Origin: Caballeronia sp. INDeC2
Lineage (GTDB): Bacteria > Pseudomonadota > Gammaproteobacteria > Burkholderiales > Burkholderiaceae
Direction: 5' to 3'
Assembly: GCF_023631325.1 (NCBI RefSeq)
Contig: NZ_JALQDG010000044.1
Location: 1 to 64,000 of the forward strand
Length of the DNA stretch: 64,000 bases
A model generated the notes under the pieces. It saw nothing but the letters and a program-made list of their open reading frames with translations. It made no database searches and had not been told where the DNA came from. Made by a program: the position numbers and the translations under genes. Positions 26,624 to 35,065 of the stretch are shown one piece after another. How positions within the stretch are numbered: position 1 is the first letter of the stretch; each line of letters starts with the position of its first letter.

Positions 26624-27819
26624 CACGTGAGCGCTCCATCGCGCGCGACGATGCGTCCGTTCGACACGACGAGCTTGCGCGCCGGCCGCGCGGCGACCGC
26701 ATGCGCGACGCTCTGCGCATCGACCAGCACGAGATCCGCGCGTGCGCCTGCATGCAGGCCATAGTCGGCGAAACCACAGCCGCGCGCGGCGGCGTCGCTG
26801 ACGCAATCGAATGCGATCATGAGATCGTCGTCGCGACGAAGGTCGTAGCGCATGCCGATCAGCATCGCACGTTCGAGCATGTCGGGAACGCCATATGGCG
26901 ACCACGTGTCGCGAATGCCGTCGCTGCCGCCGAACATCGTGATGCCCTTCTCGCGGCAAAGCTTGAGCGGTGGAACCGTGCGCGAAGGCGGCGCACTCGT
27001 CAGCAACGCCACGCGCAGATGAGCGATGCGATCCAGCAACGCATCGCGTTCGCGCTCCGGCAACGCGCCCAGACAAAAGCCGTGACTGACGACCACTTTG
27101 CCCTGCATGCCCATCGCCTCGACGCGGTCGAGCAGAAGCCTCAGCGTGAATGCGCCTATCTCAGCGGGCTCGTGCAGATGGATATCGATCGGCTTGCCAT
27201 GACGTTGCGCGAGCGCAAAGGTCGCATCGAGCGATGCAACGGGATCGCCGTCGATCAACGCGGGATCGAGCGCGCCGAGCACGTCGGCGCCTTCAGCGAG
27301 CGCGCTGTCGAGCAGTTCTACCGTGCCCGGACGAACCAGCATGCCCGACTGCGGAAACGCGACGATCTGCATCTCCAGCATGTCGCGCATCGTGTGCCGC
27401 GTTGCGAGCACGCCTTCGAGATAGCGCAGGCCTGCATCGGTATCGATATCGACATGCGTGCGCAAACGCGTAGTGCCCGCCTGCACGAATGCGCGCGACA
27501 GCGCGAGCGATTGCGCGCCCGCATCGTGCCCCGATGTCTTGCGCCACTCGCGTTCGTTATTGATGCGATCGGTGAGCAGCGGGCCGACTTCGTTGCGATA
27601 CCACGGGCGTCCCCAGTTGCTCTTGTCGACGTGCGTATGGCCTTCGACGAAGCCCGGCAGCAGCAGCGCGCCGCCGCCATCTTCGACATGCGCGCCGTTT
27701 GGCGCCATGACATGCGCGCCGATCGCTTCGATACGGCCATCGACGATGGAAACGGAAACGCGTTGACCATCGGCCAGCCGCACATTGGAGAGATATAGAG
27801 AGCGAGTCATGATTGTCAT
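26623..27819 (-). CDS. Cytosine deaminase/AtzC-like amidohydrolase
   Basis: A 398-residue amidohydrolase of the CodA group. It carries HxH (FVEGHTHVDKSNWG, about 57-70), the zinc-ligand and catalytic positions in IDIHLHEP and VVSHGFCLG, the catalytic Asp in FGGSDGIRDTWSPYG, and DMLERAML. It probably deaminates a pyrimidine, triazine or related ring. The chosen start at 27819 overlaps the symporter stop by four bases (ATGA); a second ATG lies three codons on. It is in one operon with a symporter and an AtzB-like enzyme, suggesting uptake and two-step hydrolysis of an N-heterocycle. Confidence 0.9.
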   Translation of the reverse strand: MTIMTRSLYLSNVRLADGQRVSVSIVDGRIEAIGAHVMAPNGAHVEDGGGALLLPGFVEGHTHVDKSNWGRPWYRNEVGPLLTDRINNEREWRKTSGHDAGAQSLALSRAFVQAGTTRLRTHVDIDTDAGLRYLEGVLATRHTMRDMLEMQIVAFPQSGMLVRPGTVELLDSALAEGADVLGALDPALIDGDPVASLDATFALAQRHGKPIDIHLHEPAEIGAFTLRLLLDRVEAMGMQGKVVVSHGFCLGALPERERDALLDRIAHLRVALLTSAPPSRTVPPLKLCREKGITMFGGSDGIRDTWSPYGVPDMLERAMLIGMRYDLRRDDDLMIAFDCVSDAAARGCGFADYGLHAGARADLVLVDAQSVAHAVAARPARKLVVSNGRIVARDGALT

Positions 27820-29294
27820 GCCGATCCGACGGCAGTATCGATACGCGCGCGCAGCATGCGTTGGGCGGCGCTGATTGCAATGAAGACCACGGCGTTCGCG
27901 AACAGCGCGACGAGCCCCATGTTGATCGATGTGAACGCGAGCGGCGCGTTGGGGAACACGGACGCGAGCGTCATGCCGTCCCAGCTCGACAACCCTAGCA
28001 CGACGCCGCCCGCCGCGATGCCGCCGAACGCCGCTTCGCGTGTACCGAACGGGCGTTTGAGAAAGCTCGACGCAAGCATCGGCACGAGTTGCGTGAGCAG
28101 GCTCGACGAGAAGATCGCGAGCGCGACGAACGTCGCCCCGCCACGCAACACGAAGAACACGACGACCAGTGTGAAGAGCGGCAGCGCTATACGGGCGACG
28201 CGTGCGACATCTCGATCGCTTGCCTGCGGCGCGAAGCCTTCGCGATAGATGTTGCGCGCGATCGTCGTCGATGCATTGAGCATGATGAGCGAGCCCGGCA
28301 CCAGCGCCGTGAGCAGCCCTGCCCCGCCGACGATGCCGACGAACCACGATGGGAAAGTCTGTTTGACGAGCCGCAGCAGCGCGAGATCGGTTTGCGCGCC
28401 TTCGAGCCCGTGGACGGTGAGCACCGCAGCGAACCCGACGAGAAACAGGAACGCGATGAGCACCTGATAGATCGGCATCAGGACGACGTTCCTGCGCAAC
28501 GCCGATGCGTCGCGCGCCACATAGACGGCGGTGAAGCCGTGCGGATACAGGTAATACCCGAGCGACGTGAGAAGCAACGTCGAGTTGTACCAGCTCAGAT
28601 TGAAACCGTGCTCGGGCATGCGCAGCAGTTCCGGATGTACGGCATCGATGCGCGCGAACATTTCGCCGAAGCCGCCGAAATAATGCAGCGGCAAATACGT
28701 CCCGAGAAAGATCGCGAGGCCGAGGATCAGCACATCCTTGAAGATCGCGATGCTCGCGGAACCGTGAATGCCCGAGACCGTCATGTACGCCACCATCAGC
28801 AGCGCGCTTATCCAGATCGCGGTGTTCTGCGAGATCAGGCCATACGACATCTCGGAGACGATGATCCCGAGACCGCGCAACTGAATGATCAGGAGCGACA
28901 CCATCGCGAACACGGCCACGATCGATACCAGCACGCCGATCGCGCGGCTGTCGTACTTCGATGCGAAGTAATCGGCGAACGATACGAGGTTGCGATCCTT
29001 CGCATAGCGCCAGATGGCGGGCAGCATCCAGTAGCCGAGCACATACGCGAGGCATCCGTACGACAGGATATAGAACGCCGGCACGCCCTTGCTATAGGTC
29101 CAGCCGCTCGCGCCGAGGAACGAGAACGTCGAGAAGGCCTCGCCCGCCATCAGCAGGAAGGTCAGCAGCGAACCGAAGCCGCGTCCGCCGACCGCCCATT
29201 GCTCCAGGCTGAGCTGTTTGCCGCGCCGCGCGTACAGGCCCACGGCGAGCGCGAAGAGCGCGAACAGAACGATGATGATCAGCGACGCGTTCAT
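27816..29294 (-). CDS. Sodium:solute symporter (SSS family)
   Basis: A 492-residue inner-membrane transporter with about 13 membrane segments. The N-terminal signature EQWAVGGRGFGSLLTFLLMA, GEAFSTFSFLGASGWTY and the segment GGAGLLTALVPGSLIMLNAS fit the SSS family, which includes permeases for pantothenate, proline, urea and nucleobases. It overlaps DUF3311 upstream and the deaminase downstream by four bases each (ATGA), so all are one translational unit. The substrate is inferred to be the one used by the two amidohydrolases. Confidence 0.93.
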   Translation of the reverse strand: MNASLIIIVLFALFALAVGLYARRGKQLSLEQWAVGGRGFGSLLTFLLMAGEAFSTFSFLGASGWTYSKGVPAFYILSYGCLAYVLGYWMLPAIWRYAKDRNLVSFADYFASKYDSRAIGVLVSIVAVFAMVSLLIIQLRGLGIIVSEMSYGLISQNTAIWISALLMVAYMTVSGIHGSASIAIFKDVLILGLAIFLGTYLPLHYFGGFGEMFARIDAVHPELLRMPEHGFNLSWYNSTLLLTSLGYYLYPHGFTAVYVARDASALRRNVVLMPIYQVLIAFLFLVGFAAVLTVHGLEGAQTDLALLRLVKQTFPSWFVGIVGGAGLLTALVPGSLIMLNASTTIARNIYREGFAPQASDRDVARVARIALPLFTLVVVFFVLRGGATFVALAIFSSSLLTQLVPMLASSFLKRPFGTREAAFGGIAAGGVVLGLSSWDGMTLASVFPNAPLAFTSINMGLVALFANAVVFIAISAAQRMLRARIDTAVGSA

Positions 29295-29509
29295 TGCGGA
29301 CCTCCCGCGCGCGTGTTCACGCTCGCCGCTTCGTCGCGGCTATCGAGGTAATAGATGAGCGCGAGGATCGCTGCGGTCGCCGCCATCCAGAAGAGATTCC
29401 ACACGAGCAGAAAAGGCATGCCGAAGAGAAGCGGCGTATGCGCGGCGAGCGAGCCGCCCGAATAGAGGCCGATGAACGGCAGCGCGGCAAGAAGAATCCG
29501 GAGTTTCAT
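29291..29509 (-). CDS. DUF3311 small membrane protein
   Basis: A 72-residue protein with two membrane segments (ILLAALPFIGLYSG and FGMPFLLVWNLFWMAATAAI). DUF3311 proteins are regularly encoded directly before SSS symporters and are thought to be accessory subunits. The ATG at 29509 is preferred over an upstream in-frame Met because it gives the family length. Its stop overlaps the symporter ATG (ATGA). It is the first gene of the minus-strand operon. Confidence 0.88.
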   Translation of the reverse strand: MKLRILLAALPFIGLYSGGSLAAHTPLLFGMPFLLVWNLFWMAATAAILALIYYLDSRDEAASVNTRAGGPQ

Positions 29510-29732
29510 GGGGTTCCTCGCGCGGCGATGCCATCGATCCATGCTGTCTTCATTCTTTGTCTCCGGGCATTTGCGGCGTAACGCAAGCCATTTTGTCTGA
29601 CGTCGAGTGCTATTCGCATCGACGTCGGATGATGTTATCCATCTCCCCTTATAGTCAAAAATTAAATGTTCGAATGGATGTCAGTTGAAAACCGAATAGC
29701 TGAGAACGCGCACGCGTGATAGAAATGGGCCG

Positions 29733-30614
29733 ATGAAACACGCTCACAAAGCACGTACGCCGCTCTTCGACCTGGATCTGCTGAAGGCCATCGTCATGGT
29801 GGCTGATTGCGGCACCTTCACTGCGGCCTCAGCGCGGCTGCATTCGACGCAATCGACAGTGAGCCAGAAGGTGCGTCGTCTGGAGGAGATGGCGGGACAC
29901 AAGCTGCTCGAGCGCGGCAGCCGCGACGTTCGTCCGACCGACGCCGGAGAAACCTTGCTCGCTTACGCGCGCCGGATGCTCGCGCTCAACGATGAAATGA
30001 TCGAGGCGCTATCGGGCACGAACGTGGGCCTGACAGTGCGTCTCGGCGTGCCGGAAGACTTCGTCGGAGGACCGACGACGCACATGCTCGCGGTGTTCAA
30101 TCGCAAGCATCCGCAGGTGAAGCTCGAAGTGACGAGCGGATTGAGCCGCGATCTCAGCAGCAGCTACGATCGCGGCGATCTCGATCTGATCCTCGTGAAG
30201 CAGCGGCGCAATAGCCGCGAGGCTGTCGCGAGCTGGCCCGAGCAACTGAGATGGATCGACAGCGCGAAGAATCCGTCGATCGACCTCGATCCGATTCCGC
30301 TCGTCGCGTTTCCGCCGCGCGGGCTGTATCGCGACGACATGACCAACGCGATCGAAAGCATCGGACGGCGCTGGCGTCTGAGCTTCATCAGTTCGAGTCT
30401 GAGCGGCATTCAGGCGGCCGTCGCCGATGGTCTCGGAATCAGCCTTCTGCCGGCGCGGGCCGTTTCGCCGGATCATGTCGTGTTGACGACGAAGAGCGGC
30501 TTGCCGGCCATCGAGACGATGGATATCGCGCTGCTGCATCGCCCGACCGCAGATGCCGTCGTCAAGGAACTCGCGCGGGCATTGTCGCGGATGTTCGGTT
30601 CGCAGCGTCGATAG
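29733..30614 (+). CDS. LysR-type transcriptional regulator
   Basis: A 293-residue LysR regulator (HTH: LLKAIVMVADCGTFTAASAR, STQSTVSQKVRRLEEM). It is divergent from the DUF3311-symporter-amidohydrolase operon with a 223-base gap and is its probable regulator. The gap contains no recognised operator. It converges with the next LysR gene (46-base gap). Confidence 0.92.
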   Translation: MKHAHKARTPLFDLDLLKAIVMVADCGTFTAASARLHSTQSTVSQKVRRLEEMAGHKLLERGSRDVRPTDAGETLLAYARRMLALNDEMIEALSGTNVGLTVRLGVPEDFVGGPTTHMLAVFNRKHPQVKLEVTSGLSRDLSSSYDRGDLDLILVKQRRNSREAVASWPEQLRWIDSAKNPSIDLDPIPLVAFPPRGLYRDDMTNAIESIGRRWRLSFISSSLSGIQAAVADGLGISLLPARAVSPDHVVLTTKSGLPAIETMDIALLHRPTADAVVKELARALSRMFGSQRR

Positions 30615-30660
30615 TTGCAATGGTAAGTAATTTGCATCGGCAGACGATTAGTTGCATGGC

Positions 30661-31590
30661 TTAATGAACCCATCCTCGCTCGATGAGCGGCACGTCCCAC
30701 GCCGGCTCCGGGCCCAGCCGCTCAGCGAGAAACTCGACCAGCGCTTTCACCTTGAGCCCCTGACGTTGCGTCGCCGGATACACGGCTGCAAAATTCATCG
30801 GCGAGAGCGCGTAGTCCGCGAGAATCGGCACGAGCGTCCCGTCCAGCAGCGACGCGCTCGCCACCAGCGTCGGCAGACACACGATCCCGCCGCCTGTCAG
30901 TGCGTAGTCGTGCAGCAGATGAACGGAATTGGAGCGGATGATGCCGGGCAACTCGATCTCGACGATCTCGTCGCCGCGCGTCATCGTCCAGCGATTACGC
31001 GACGGATAACCCGAATAGAGCGCCGTCCTGTGATCCAGCAACTCACGCGGATGCCGCGGCGCGCCATGTTCTTGCAGATACGCAGGTGCGGCGCAAAACA
31101 ATCGACGGACCGTGAAGAGACGCCGCTCGATCAGCGATTCGGAGATCGCCGGGAAGATTTGAAAGGCGACGTCGAAGCCTTCCTCGATCGGATCGACGAC
31201 GCGATCATTGACGATCACGTCGAGCTGAATGCCGGGGTAGCGCCGATTGAATTCGGCAAGCGATGCGCCGAAGTGACCCAGCGCGAAGCCCGGCAACATC
31301 TGGATGCGCAGCCGTCCCGTTGGCGTCGCGCGCAACTCGCGCATCTGGTCGGTCAGTTCGTTGACGCGCCCCACTACTTCAGCGCAATCCCGATAGAACG
31401 CCTCGCCGACATCGGACAGGCGCACGTGTCGCGTGCTGCGATGAAACAGCGGCACGTTGAGAAACTTCTCGAGTTGCTGAATGCGCGTCGTGACCACCGA
31501 ACTCGCGACCCCGAGCTGTCGCGCCGCCTCCGCGAAGCTGCTGGTCTCCGCGACCCGCACGAAGGCCTCGATGCTGAGAAAACGATCCAT
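30661..31590 (-). CDS. LysR-type transcriptional regulator
   Basis: A 309-residue LysR protein of the CrgA/DmlR-like subgroup (SIEAFVRVAETSSFAEAARQ; RSTRHVRLSDVGEAFYRDC). The start at 31590 follows AAAGGGACCAGC; a longer open frame upstream lies in the gap. It is 70 bases downstream of an MFS gene on the same strand, so the two may be co-transcribed, with the regulator controlling the transporter. Confidence 0.92.
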   Translation of the reverse strand: MDRFLSIEAFVRVAETSSFAEAARQLGVASSVVTTRIQQLEKFLNVPLFHRSTRHVRLSDVGEAFYRDCAEVVGRVNELTDQMRELRATPTGRLRIQMLPGFALGHFGASLAEFNRRYPGIQLDVIVNDRVVDPIEEGFDVAFQIFPAISESLIERRLFTVRRLFCAAPAYLQEHGAPRHPRELLDHRTALYSGYPSRNRWTMTRGDEIVEIELPGIIRSNSVHLLHDYALTGGGIVCLPTLVASASLLDGTLVPILADYALSPMNFAAVYPATQRQGLKVKALVEFLAERLGPEPAWDVPLIERGWVH

Positions 31591-31660
31591 GCTGGTCCCT
31601 TTCGATCGTGTCCAGCATGTCAGTGTATCCGCTGCGCGCGTGGCTCCGGGGCAGCCGCGC

Positions 31661-32923
31661 TTACTCGGGCTGCTCGCCTCCAATGAGCTCGACCGCGCGC
31701 GCATTCCGGCGCAGTTTGGCGGGGGCGGTTTCTTCGAGCAGCAGGCTCACGCCGATACCGAGCAGCACCGCGCAGATCGGCAGCCAAAGAATATTCTGGA
31801 TTCCGAATCGTGTTGCGACGAACCCGGCAAGCGCCGGCGCCACGCCGCCGCCGAAGATCTCCCCCGCACCCACCACGATCCCGATTGCGGTCGACACCAT
31901 GCCGACGGGAGCCGCCTCCGTCGCGACCGGCCCGGAGAGCAGCGAAACGAGGCCGAGCGTGAAGAAGGACGCGACGAACAGCACGACGAACAGAACGAGC
32001 GGCTGCGCACCGACGCCGCGAAACACGTACAGCATGACCGCCGTCCCCGCAAAACCTGCGATGCTCGCGAGCCGTCTGCCGACGAGATCGGAAAGTCCCG
32101 GCAAACCGAACTGGCCGACGAACCCGCCGAAGCCGATCGCCGACACCACGATGCCCATGCGCTGCGTGTCCAGCGCGAGGTATTCGGTGAGATAAAGCGG
32201 CAGCATCGCGCCGAGCACGAAGACACCTGTCATCGCACAGAACAGCGCGACCATCGCGACGGGAATGTTGCGCCGCTTCAGCACGTCGCGCCAGTTGCCC
32301 TGCGCGGCCTTCGCCTGCGAATCCACGGACGCCGGCTCGATCGCTCGCGGCTCGCGAATCACGAAGAACATCAGCAGCCCGAGAATCAGGCCGGGAATGG
32401 ACACGAGCGCGAAGACCCAGCGCCACGAGACCACGTTGAGCAATTGCGTCGCGATGATCGGCGAAAGCGCGAGCCCGAAAAGCGCGAATCCGCTTTGCTG
32501 AAGCCCGAGATTGAAGCCGCGCCGCTTCGGATGAGAGGCGTCCGCAGTCGCGGCAAAGCTCGTCGGACAGAACGAGCCTTCGGCGACGCCCATCAGCGCG
32601 CGCACGGCGATCAGACTGGCGAGACCACCCGCGACGCCCGAGAAACCGGATAGCAGCGAGAACGCGATGATCGCGGGAATCAACACCTTGCGCCGCCCGA
32701 TCTTGTCGGAGATGCCGCCCATCAGCGCGGCGAACACGCCCCATGAGAGACCCAGTATGCCGATGCAGTTGCCGACGTCCTGCGCGGTGAGATGCAAGTC
32801 CTTCATGATCGCCGGGAAGAGCGGCGCGATCAGCCAGCGGTCCAGTCCGACGAGGCCGAAGCCGAGCGCAAGCAGCGTCACCGCTTTCCATTCGTAGGAC
32901 GTATCCCATCGTTTCGAGGTCAT
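31661..32923 (-). CDS. MFS transporter (aromatic acid/sugar acid type)
   Basis: A 420-residue major facilitator with about 12 membrane segments. It has the loop 2-3 motif GGISDKIGRRKVLIP and its relative after segment 8 (LSDLVGRRLASIAG). The opening LGFGLVGLDRWLIAPLFPAI is typical of metabolite:H+ symporters. The start at 32923 follows AGGAGACAAAG; longer frames add a non-membrane, low-complexity stretch. Paired with the LysR downstream. Substrate unknown. Confidence 0.9.
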   Translation of the reverse strand: MTSKRWDTSYEWKAVTLLALGFGLVGLDRWLIAPLFPAIMKDLHLTAQDVGNCIGILGLSWGVFAALMGGISDKIGRRKVLIPAIIAFSLLSGFSGVAGGLASLIAVRALMGVAEGSFCPTSFAATADASHPKRRGFNLGLQQSGFALFGLALSPIIATQLLNVVSWRWVFALVSIPGLILGLLMFFVIREPRAIEPASVDSQAKAAQGNWRDVLKRRNIPVAMVALFCAMTGVFVLGAMLPLYLTEYLALDTQRMGIVVSAIGFGGFVGQFGLPGLSDLVGRRLASIAGFAGTAVMLYVFRGVGAQPLVLFVVLFVASFFTLGLVSLLSGPVATEAAPVGMVSTAIGIVVGAGEIFGGGVAPALAGFVATRFGIQNILWLPICAVLLGIGVSLLLEETAPAKLRRNARAVELIGGEQPE

Positions 32924-33139
32924 CTTTGTCTCCTGAGTCGATGAAACCGAGAGTGACCCAGAGCTCTTCTGAAAAAAACGGCCGAACCGCCGAATGCGAG
33001 ATTTGCGAAATGCGAACAATGGCGCAGCGGCAGTCCTCGCCGGGTACGGACGATGCGCGCCGAGCCGCATCAGGGATACTTCGGATGGACGCCCCGTGCA
33101 TGCAGTAACCTTCACACACGGGCAGAAGGAGCACGCGAC

Positions 33140-33454
33140 ATGAGCAAACTATTGAATATCCGATCGACGGTCTCGGCACTGACGCTCTCGCTAGCCGCCT
33201 GCGCCATGAGCGGCGGCGGCATGCAGCAAAACACGACAAACCTGAGCGCCACGCAATGCCGCGATCTCACCGCACTCAGAAACCACGCGCCTCTCACGCG
33301 CGAGCGCAACCTCAGCGAACTGGCGGCGCTGGAGCGGGCGGGATACGACCCGTCGAAGTTTTACGATCCGTACTATCCCGACGATCTGCACGCCGCGCAG
33401 CGTCAGGTCGATCGCTGGTATCAGGCGGAATGTCCGCAGGCGCGATCGGATTGA
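33140..33454 (+). CDS. DUF4148-like lipoprotein
   Basis: A 104-residue exported protein with a short signal and a lipobox-like LSLAAC (Cys at about residue 21). The C-terminal half, LTRERNLSELAALERAGYDP followed by YYPDDLHAAQRQVD, matches the DUF4148 repeat found in many Burkholderia envelope proteins. A GAAGGAG ribosome site precedes the ATG. It lies 50 bases before an FKBP gene, possibly in one transcript. Function unknown. Confidence 0.8.
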   Translation: MSKLLNIRSTVSALTLSLAACAMSGGGMQQNTTNLSATQCRDLTALRNHAPLTRERNLSELAALERAGYDPSKFYDPYYPDDLHAAQRQVDRWYQAECPQARSD

Positions 33455-33504
33455 GGCGGGAACGCTGCCGATATAATCGGCGTTCCGTCCAAAGAGGTTA
33501 TCGC

Positions 33505-33903
33505 ATGAAAACAGTCATCGCCTTGCTCGCAGCATCGGCCATCGCATCGAGCGCGTTTGCCGCCAACGCCGTCGACAAATTGCCGTCGGGTGTGGTCGTC
33601 GAGCACATCAAACAGGGCACGGGCCCGCAACCGAAAGCCGACGACGTGGTGAGCGTCAACTATCGCGGCACGCTCGCCAACGGCACCGAGTTCGACAGTT
33701 CGAGCAAGCACGGCGGCCCCGCGACCTTCCCGCTCAACCGTGTGATCCCGTGCTGGACGCAAGGCGTGCAGAAGATCAAGGTCGGCGGCAAGGCGAAGCT
33801 GAGCTGCCCCGCGGCAACCGCCTACGGTGATCGTGGCGTCGGCGCAATCCCGCCGAACAGCGACCTGACGTTCGAGGTCGAACTGCTCGGCATCCAGAAG
33901 TAA
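33505..33903 (+). CDS. Periplasmic FKBP-type peptidyl-prolyl isomerase
   Basis: A 132-residue protein: signal peptide (IALLAASAIASSAFA, cleavage before ANAVD) and one FKBP domain (VSVNYRGTLANGTEFDSS, VIPCWTQGVQKIKVGGKAKL, YGDRGVGAIPPNSDLTFEVE). The catalytic pocket residues Tyr, Phe, Asp, Trp and Tyr are in place. It catalyses proline cis-trans isomerisation in the periplasm. The ATG follows AAAGAGG. Two Cys flank the core (PCWTQ, LSCPA), which could form a disulphide in the periplasm. Confidence 0.94.
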   Translation: MKTVIALLAASAIASSAFAANAVDKLPSGVVVEHIKQGTGPQPKADDVVSVNYRGTLANGTEFDSSSKHGGPATFPLNRVIPCWTQGVQKIKVGGKAKLSCPAATAYGDRGVGAIPPNSDLTFEVELLGIQK

Positions 33904-33928
33904 GCCGGCTGGCGAAGGCGCGTTCGAG

Positions 33929-34645
33929 TCACTCGCCGCCTTCGTCCCGCAACTGCGCGAGCGATGTACGTTGCTTGCCGTTCGCGTCGAAGTTGTCGTC
34001 GGCGAGCCAGCGCTCGAATGCGCGACGAATGCGCGGCCAGTCCTTGTCGATGATCGCGTACCACGCGGTATCGCGATTGCGTCCCTTGTAGACGATCGCC
34101 TGTCTGAAAATCCCTTCGAACTCGAAGCCGAGCCGCAGCGCTGTCTTGCGCGAAGGCGCGTTCAGGCTGTCGCACTTCCATTCATAACGCCGATAACCCA
34201 AGTCTTCGAAGACATAACGCATCAACAGATACTGCGCTTCAGTCGATATGCGCGTCTGCTTGAGCAAGGGCGAAAACGTGACGCTGCCCATTTCGATGAC
34301 CCCATGCGCAGGCTCGATGCGCATCAGCGCGAGCGTGCCGATCGCCTTGCCGCTCGCGGAATCGACGACGGTGTAGTGAAGCGGATCGGCCGACGCCGCG
34401 GCTTTCGTGAGGTAGTCGCGAAATGCGTCGAAGTCCGTGAACGGTCCGACGAAGAGATAGGTCCAGTCGCTGCCATCCGGGGCCCGACCATAGGCGTCGA
34501 AGAGATCGGCCGCGTGGCGATCCACGTCGAGCGGCTCGATGCGGCAATGCCTGCCGTCGATGCCGACGCGCGCGGGCCGCTCGCGCGGCGTCCAGTCGAT
34601 CACCGCTTCGCCGATGGGCTGCTGATATTCGTTGGTTCTCGTCAT
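33929..34645 (-). CDS. GNAT N-acetyltransferase (RimJ/RimL type)
   Basis: A 238-residue acetyltransferase of the group that modifies protein N termini or small amines. It shows the acetyl-CoA fold features: GKAIGTLALMRIEPAHGVIE, KQTRISTEAQYLLMRYVF and KCDSLNAPSRKTALRLGFEF. The start at 34645 (MTRTNEYQQ) is chosen over a Met four codons upstream. It converges with the FKBP gene and is divergent from the transporter/two-component operon. Confidence 0.9.
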   Translation of the reverse strand: MTRTNEYQQPIGEAVIDWTPRERPARVGIDGRHCRIEPLDVDRHAADLFDAYGRAPDGSDWTYLFVGPFTDFDAFRDYLTKAAASADPLHYTVVDSASGKAIGTLALMRIEPAHGVIEMGSVTFSPLLKQTRISTEAQYLLMRYVFEDLGYRRYEWKCDSLNAPSRKTALRLGFEFEGIFRQAIVYKGRNRDTAWYAIIDKDWPRIRRAFERWLADDNFDANGKQRTSLAQLRDEGGE

Positions 34646-34717
34646 GCGTGAAGGCACTCCGGTTGCGTGAAAAGGATGAGTTCACAGTCTAAAACCTCAG
34701 CCATCAAAACGGACAGA

Positions 34718-34733
34718 TTCTGAAATCTCAGAA
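34718..34733. promoter_or_regulatory. Dyad TTCTGA-N4-TCAGAA, candidate enhancer site
   Basis: A perfect 6-bp inverted repeat with a 4-base spacer, about 80-95 bases upstream of the -24/-12 promoter. This is the spacing expected for binding of an NtrC-family activator; the DctD-like regulator of this operon is the natural candidate. Confidence 0.5.
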
Positions 34734-34813
34734 CGGCGCGCGACAGACCGCTTCCGTCGCCAAAAAATCTTCATGAAATCAGTGACTTGAAACGTCGTGT
34801 GCGCACGTCCCGC

Positions 34814-34830
34814 TTGGCACAGCCCTTGCC
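34814..34830 (+). promoter_or_regulatory. Sigma-54 promoter (-24/-12)
   Basis: TTGGCACAGCCCTTGCC matches the sigma-54 consensus TTGGCACR-N4-TTGCW in all but the last position, with GG and GC exactly ten bases apart. Transcription should start near 34841. The operon it serves encodes an NtrC-family activator with the sigma-54 contact motif GAFTGA, which supports the call. Confidence 0.8.
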
Positions 34831-35065
34831 TTGTAATGAGCATAGACCCCGCCGCGACCACGCTTTGCGGATGAGGGCCAGCCAACAACGGAGACGACAT
34901 CTTGACCCTGCCATTGCCTCAGCGCGCATCCGCATTCTTCCGATAGCAAGCCGCCCCCGCTTTCCCCGACGCTTTCCCAATCATCCGCCCGGCGACGCGA
35001 TGGACACGCGCGCCCGCCGTCCGGATCGCAGCACACGCATCGCCCATATCAGCAAGGAGACATTC

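Larger units (their letters stand above)
34646..35065. other. Regulatory gap and long leader before the 2HCT operon
   Basis: A 420-base stretch without a convincing gene. It holds the dyad and the sigma-54 promoter listed separately, then about 225 bases of transcribed leader. An in-frame ATG at 35000 would extend the transporter by 22 residues, but it lacks a ribosome site. Confidence 0.6.

Noticed and set aside
28089..29351. A 420-codon plus-strand open frame
   Set aside because: Antisense to the sodium symporter; composition is typical of shadow frames (Arg, Asp, Glu, His rich).
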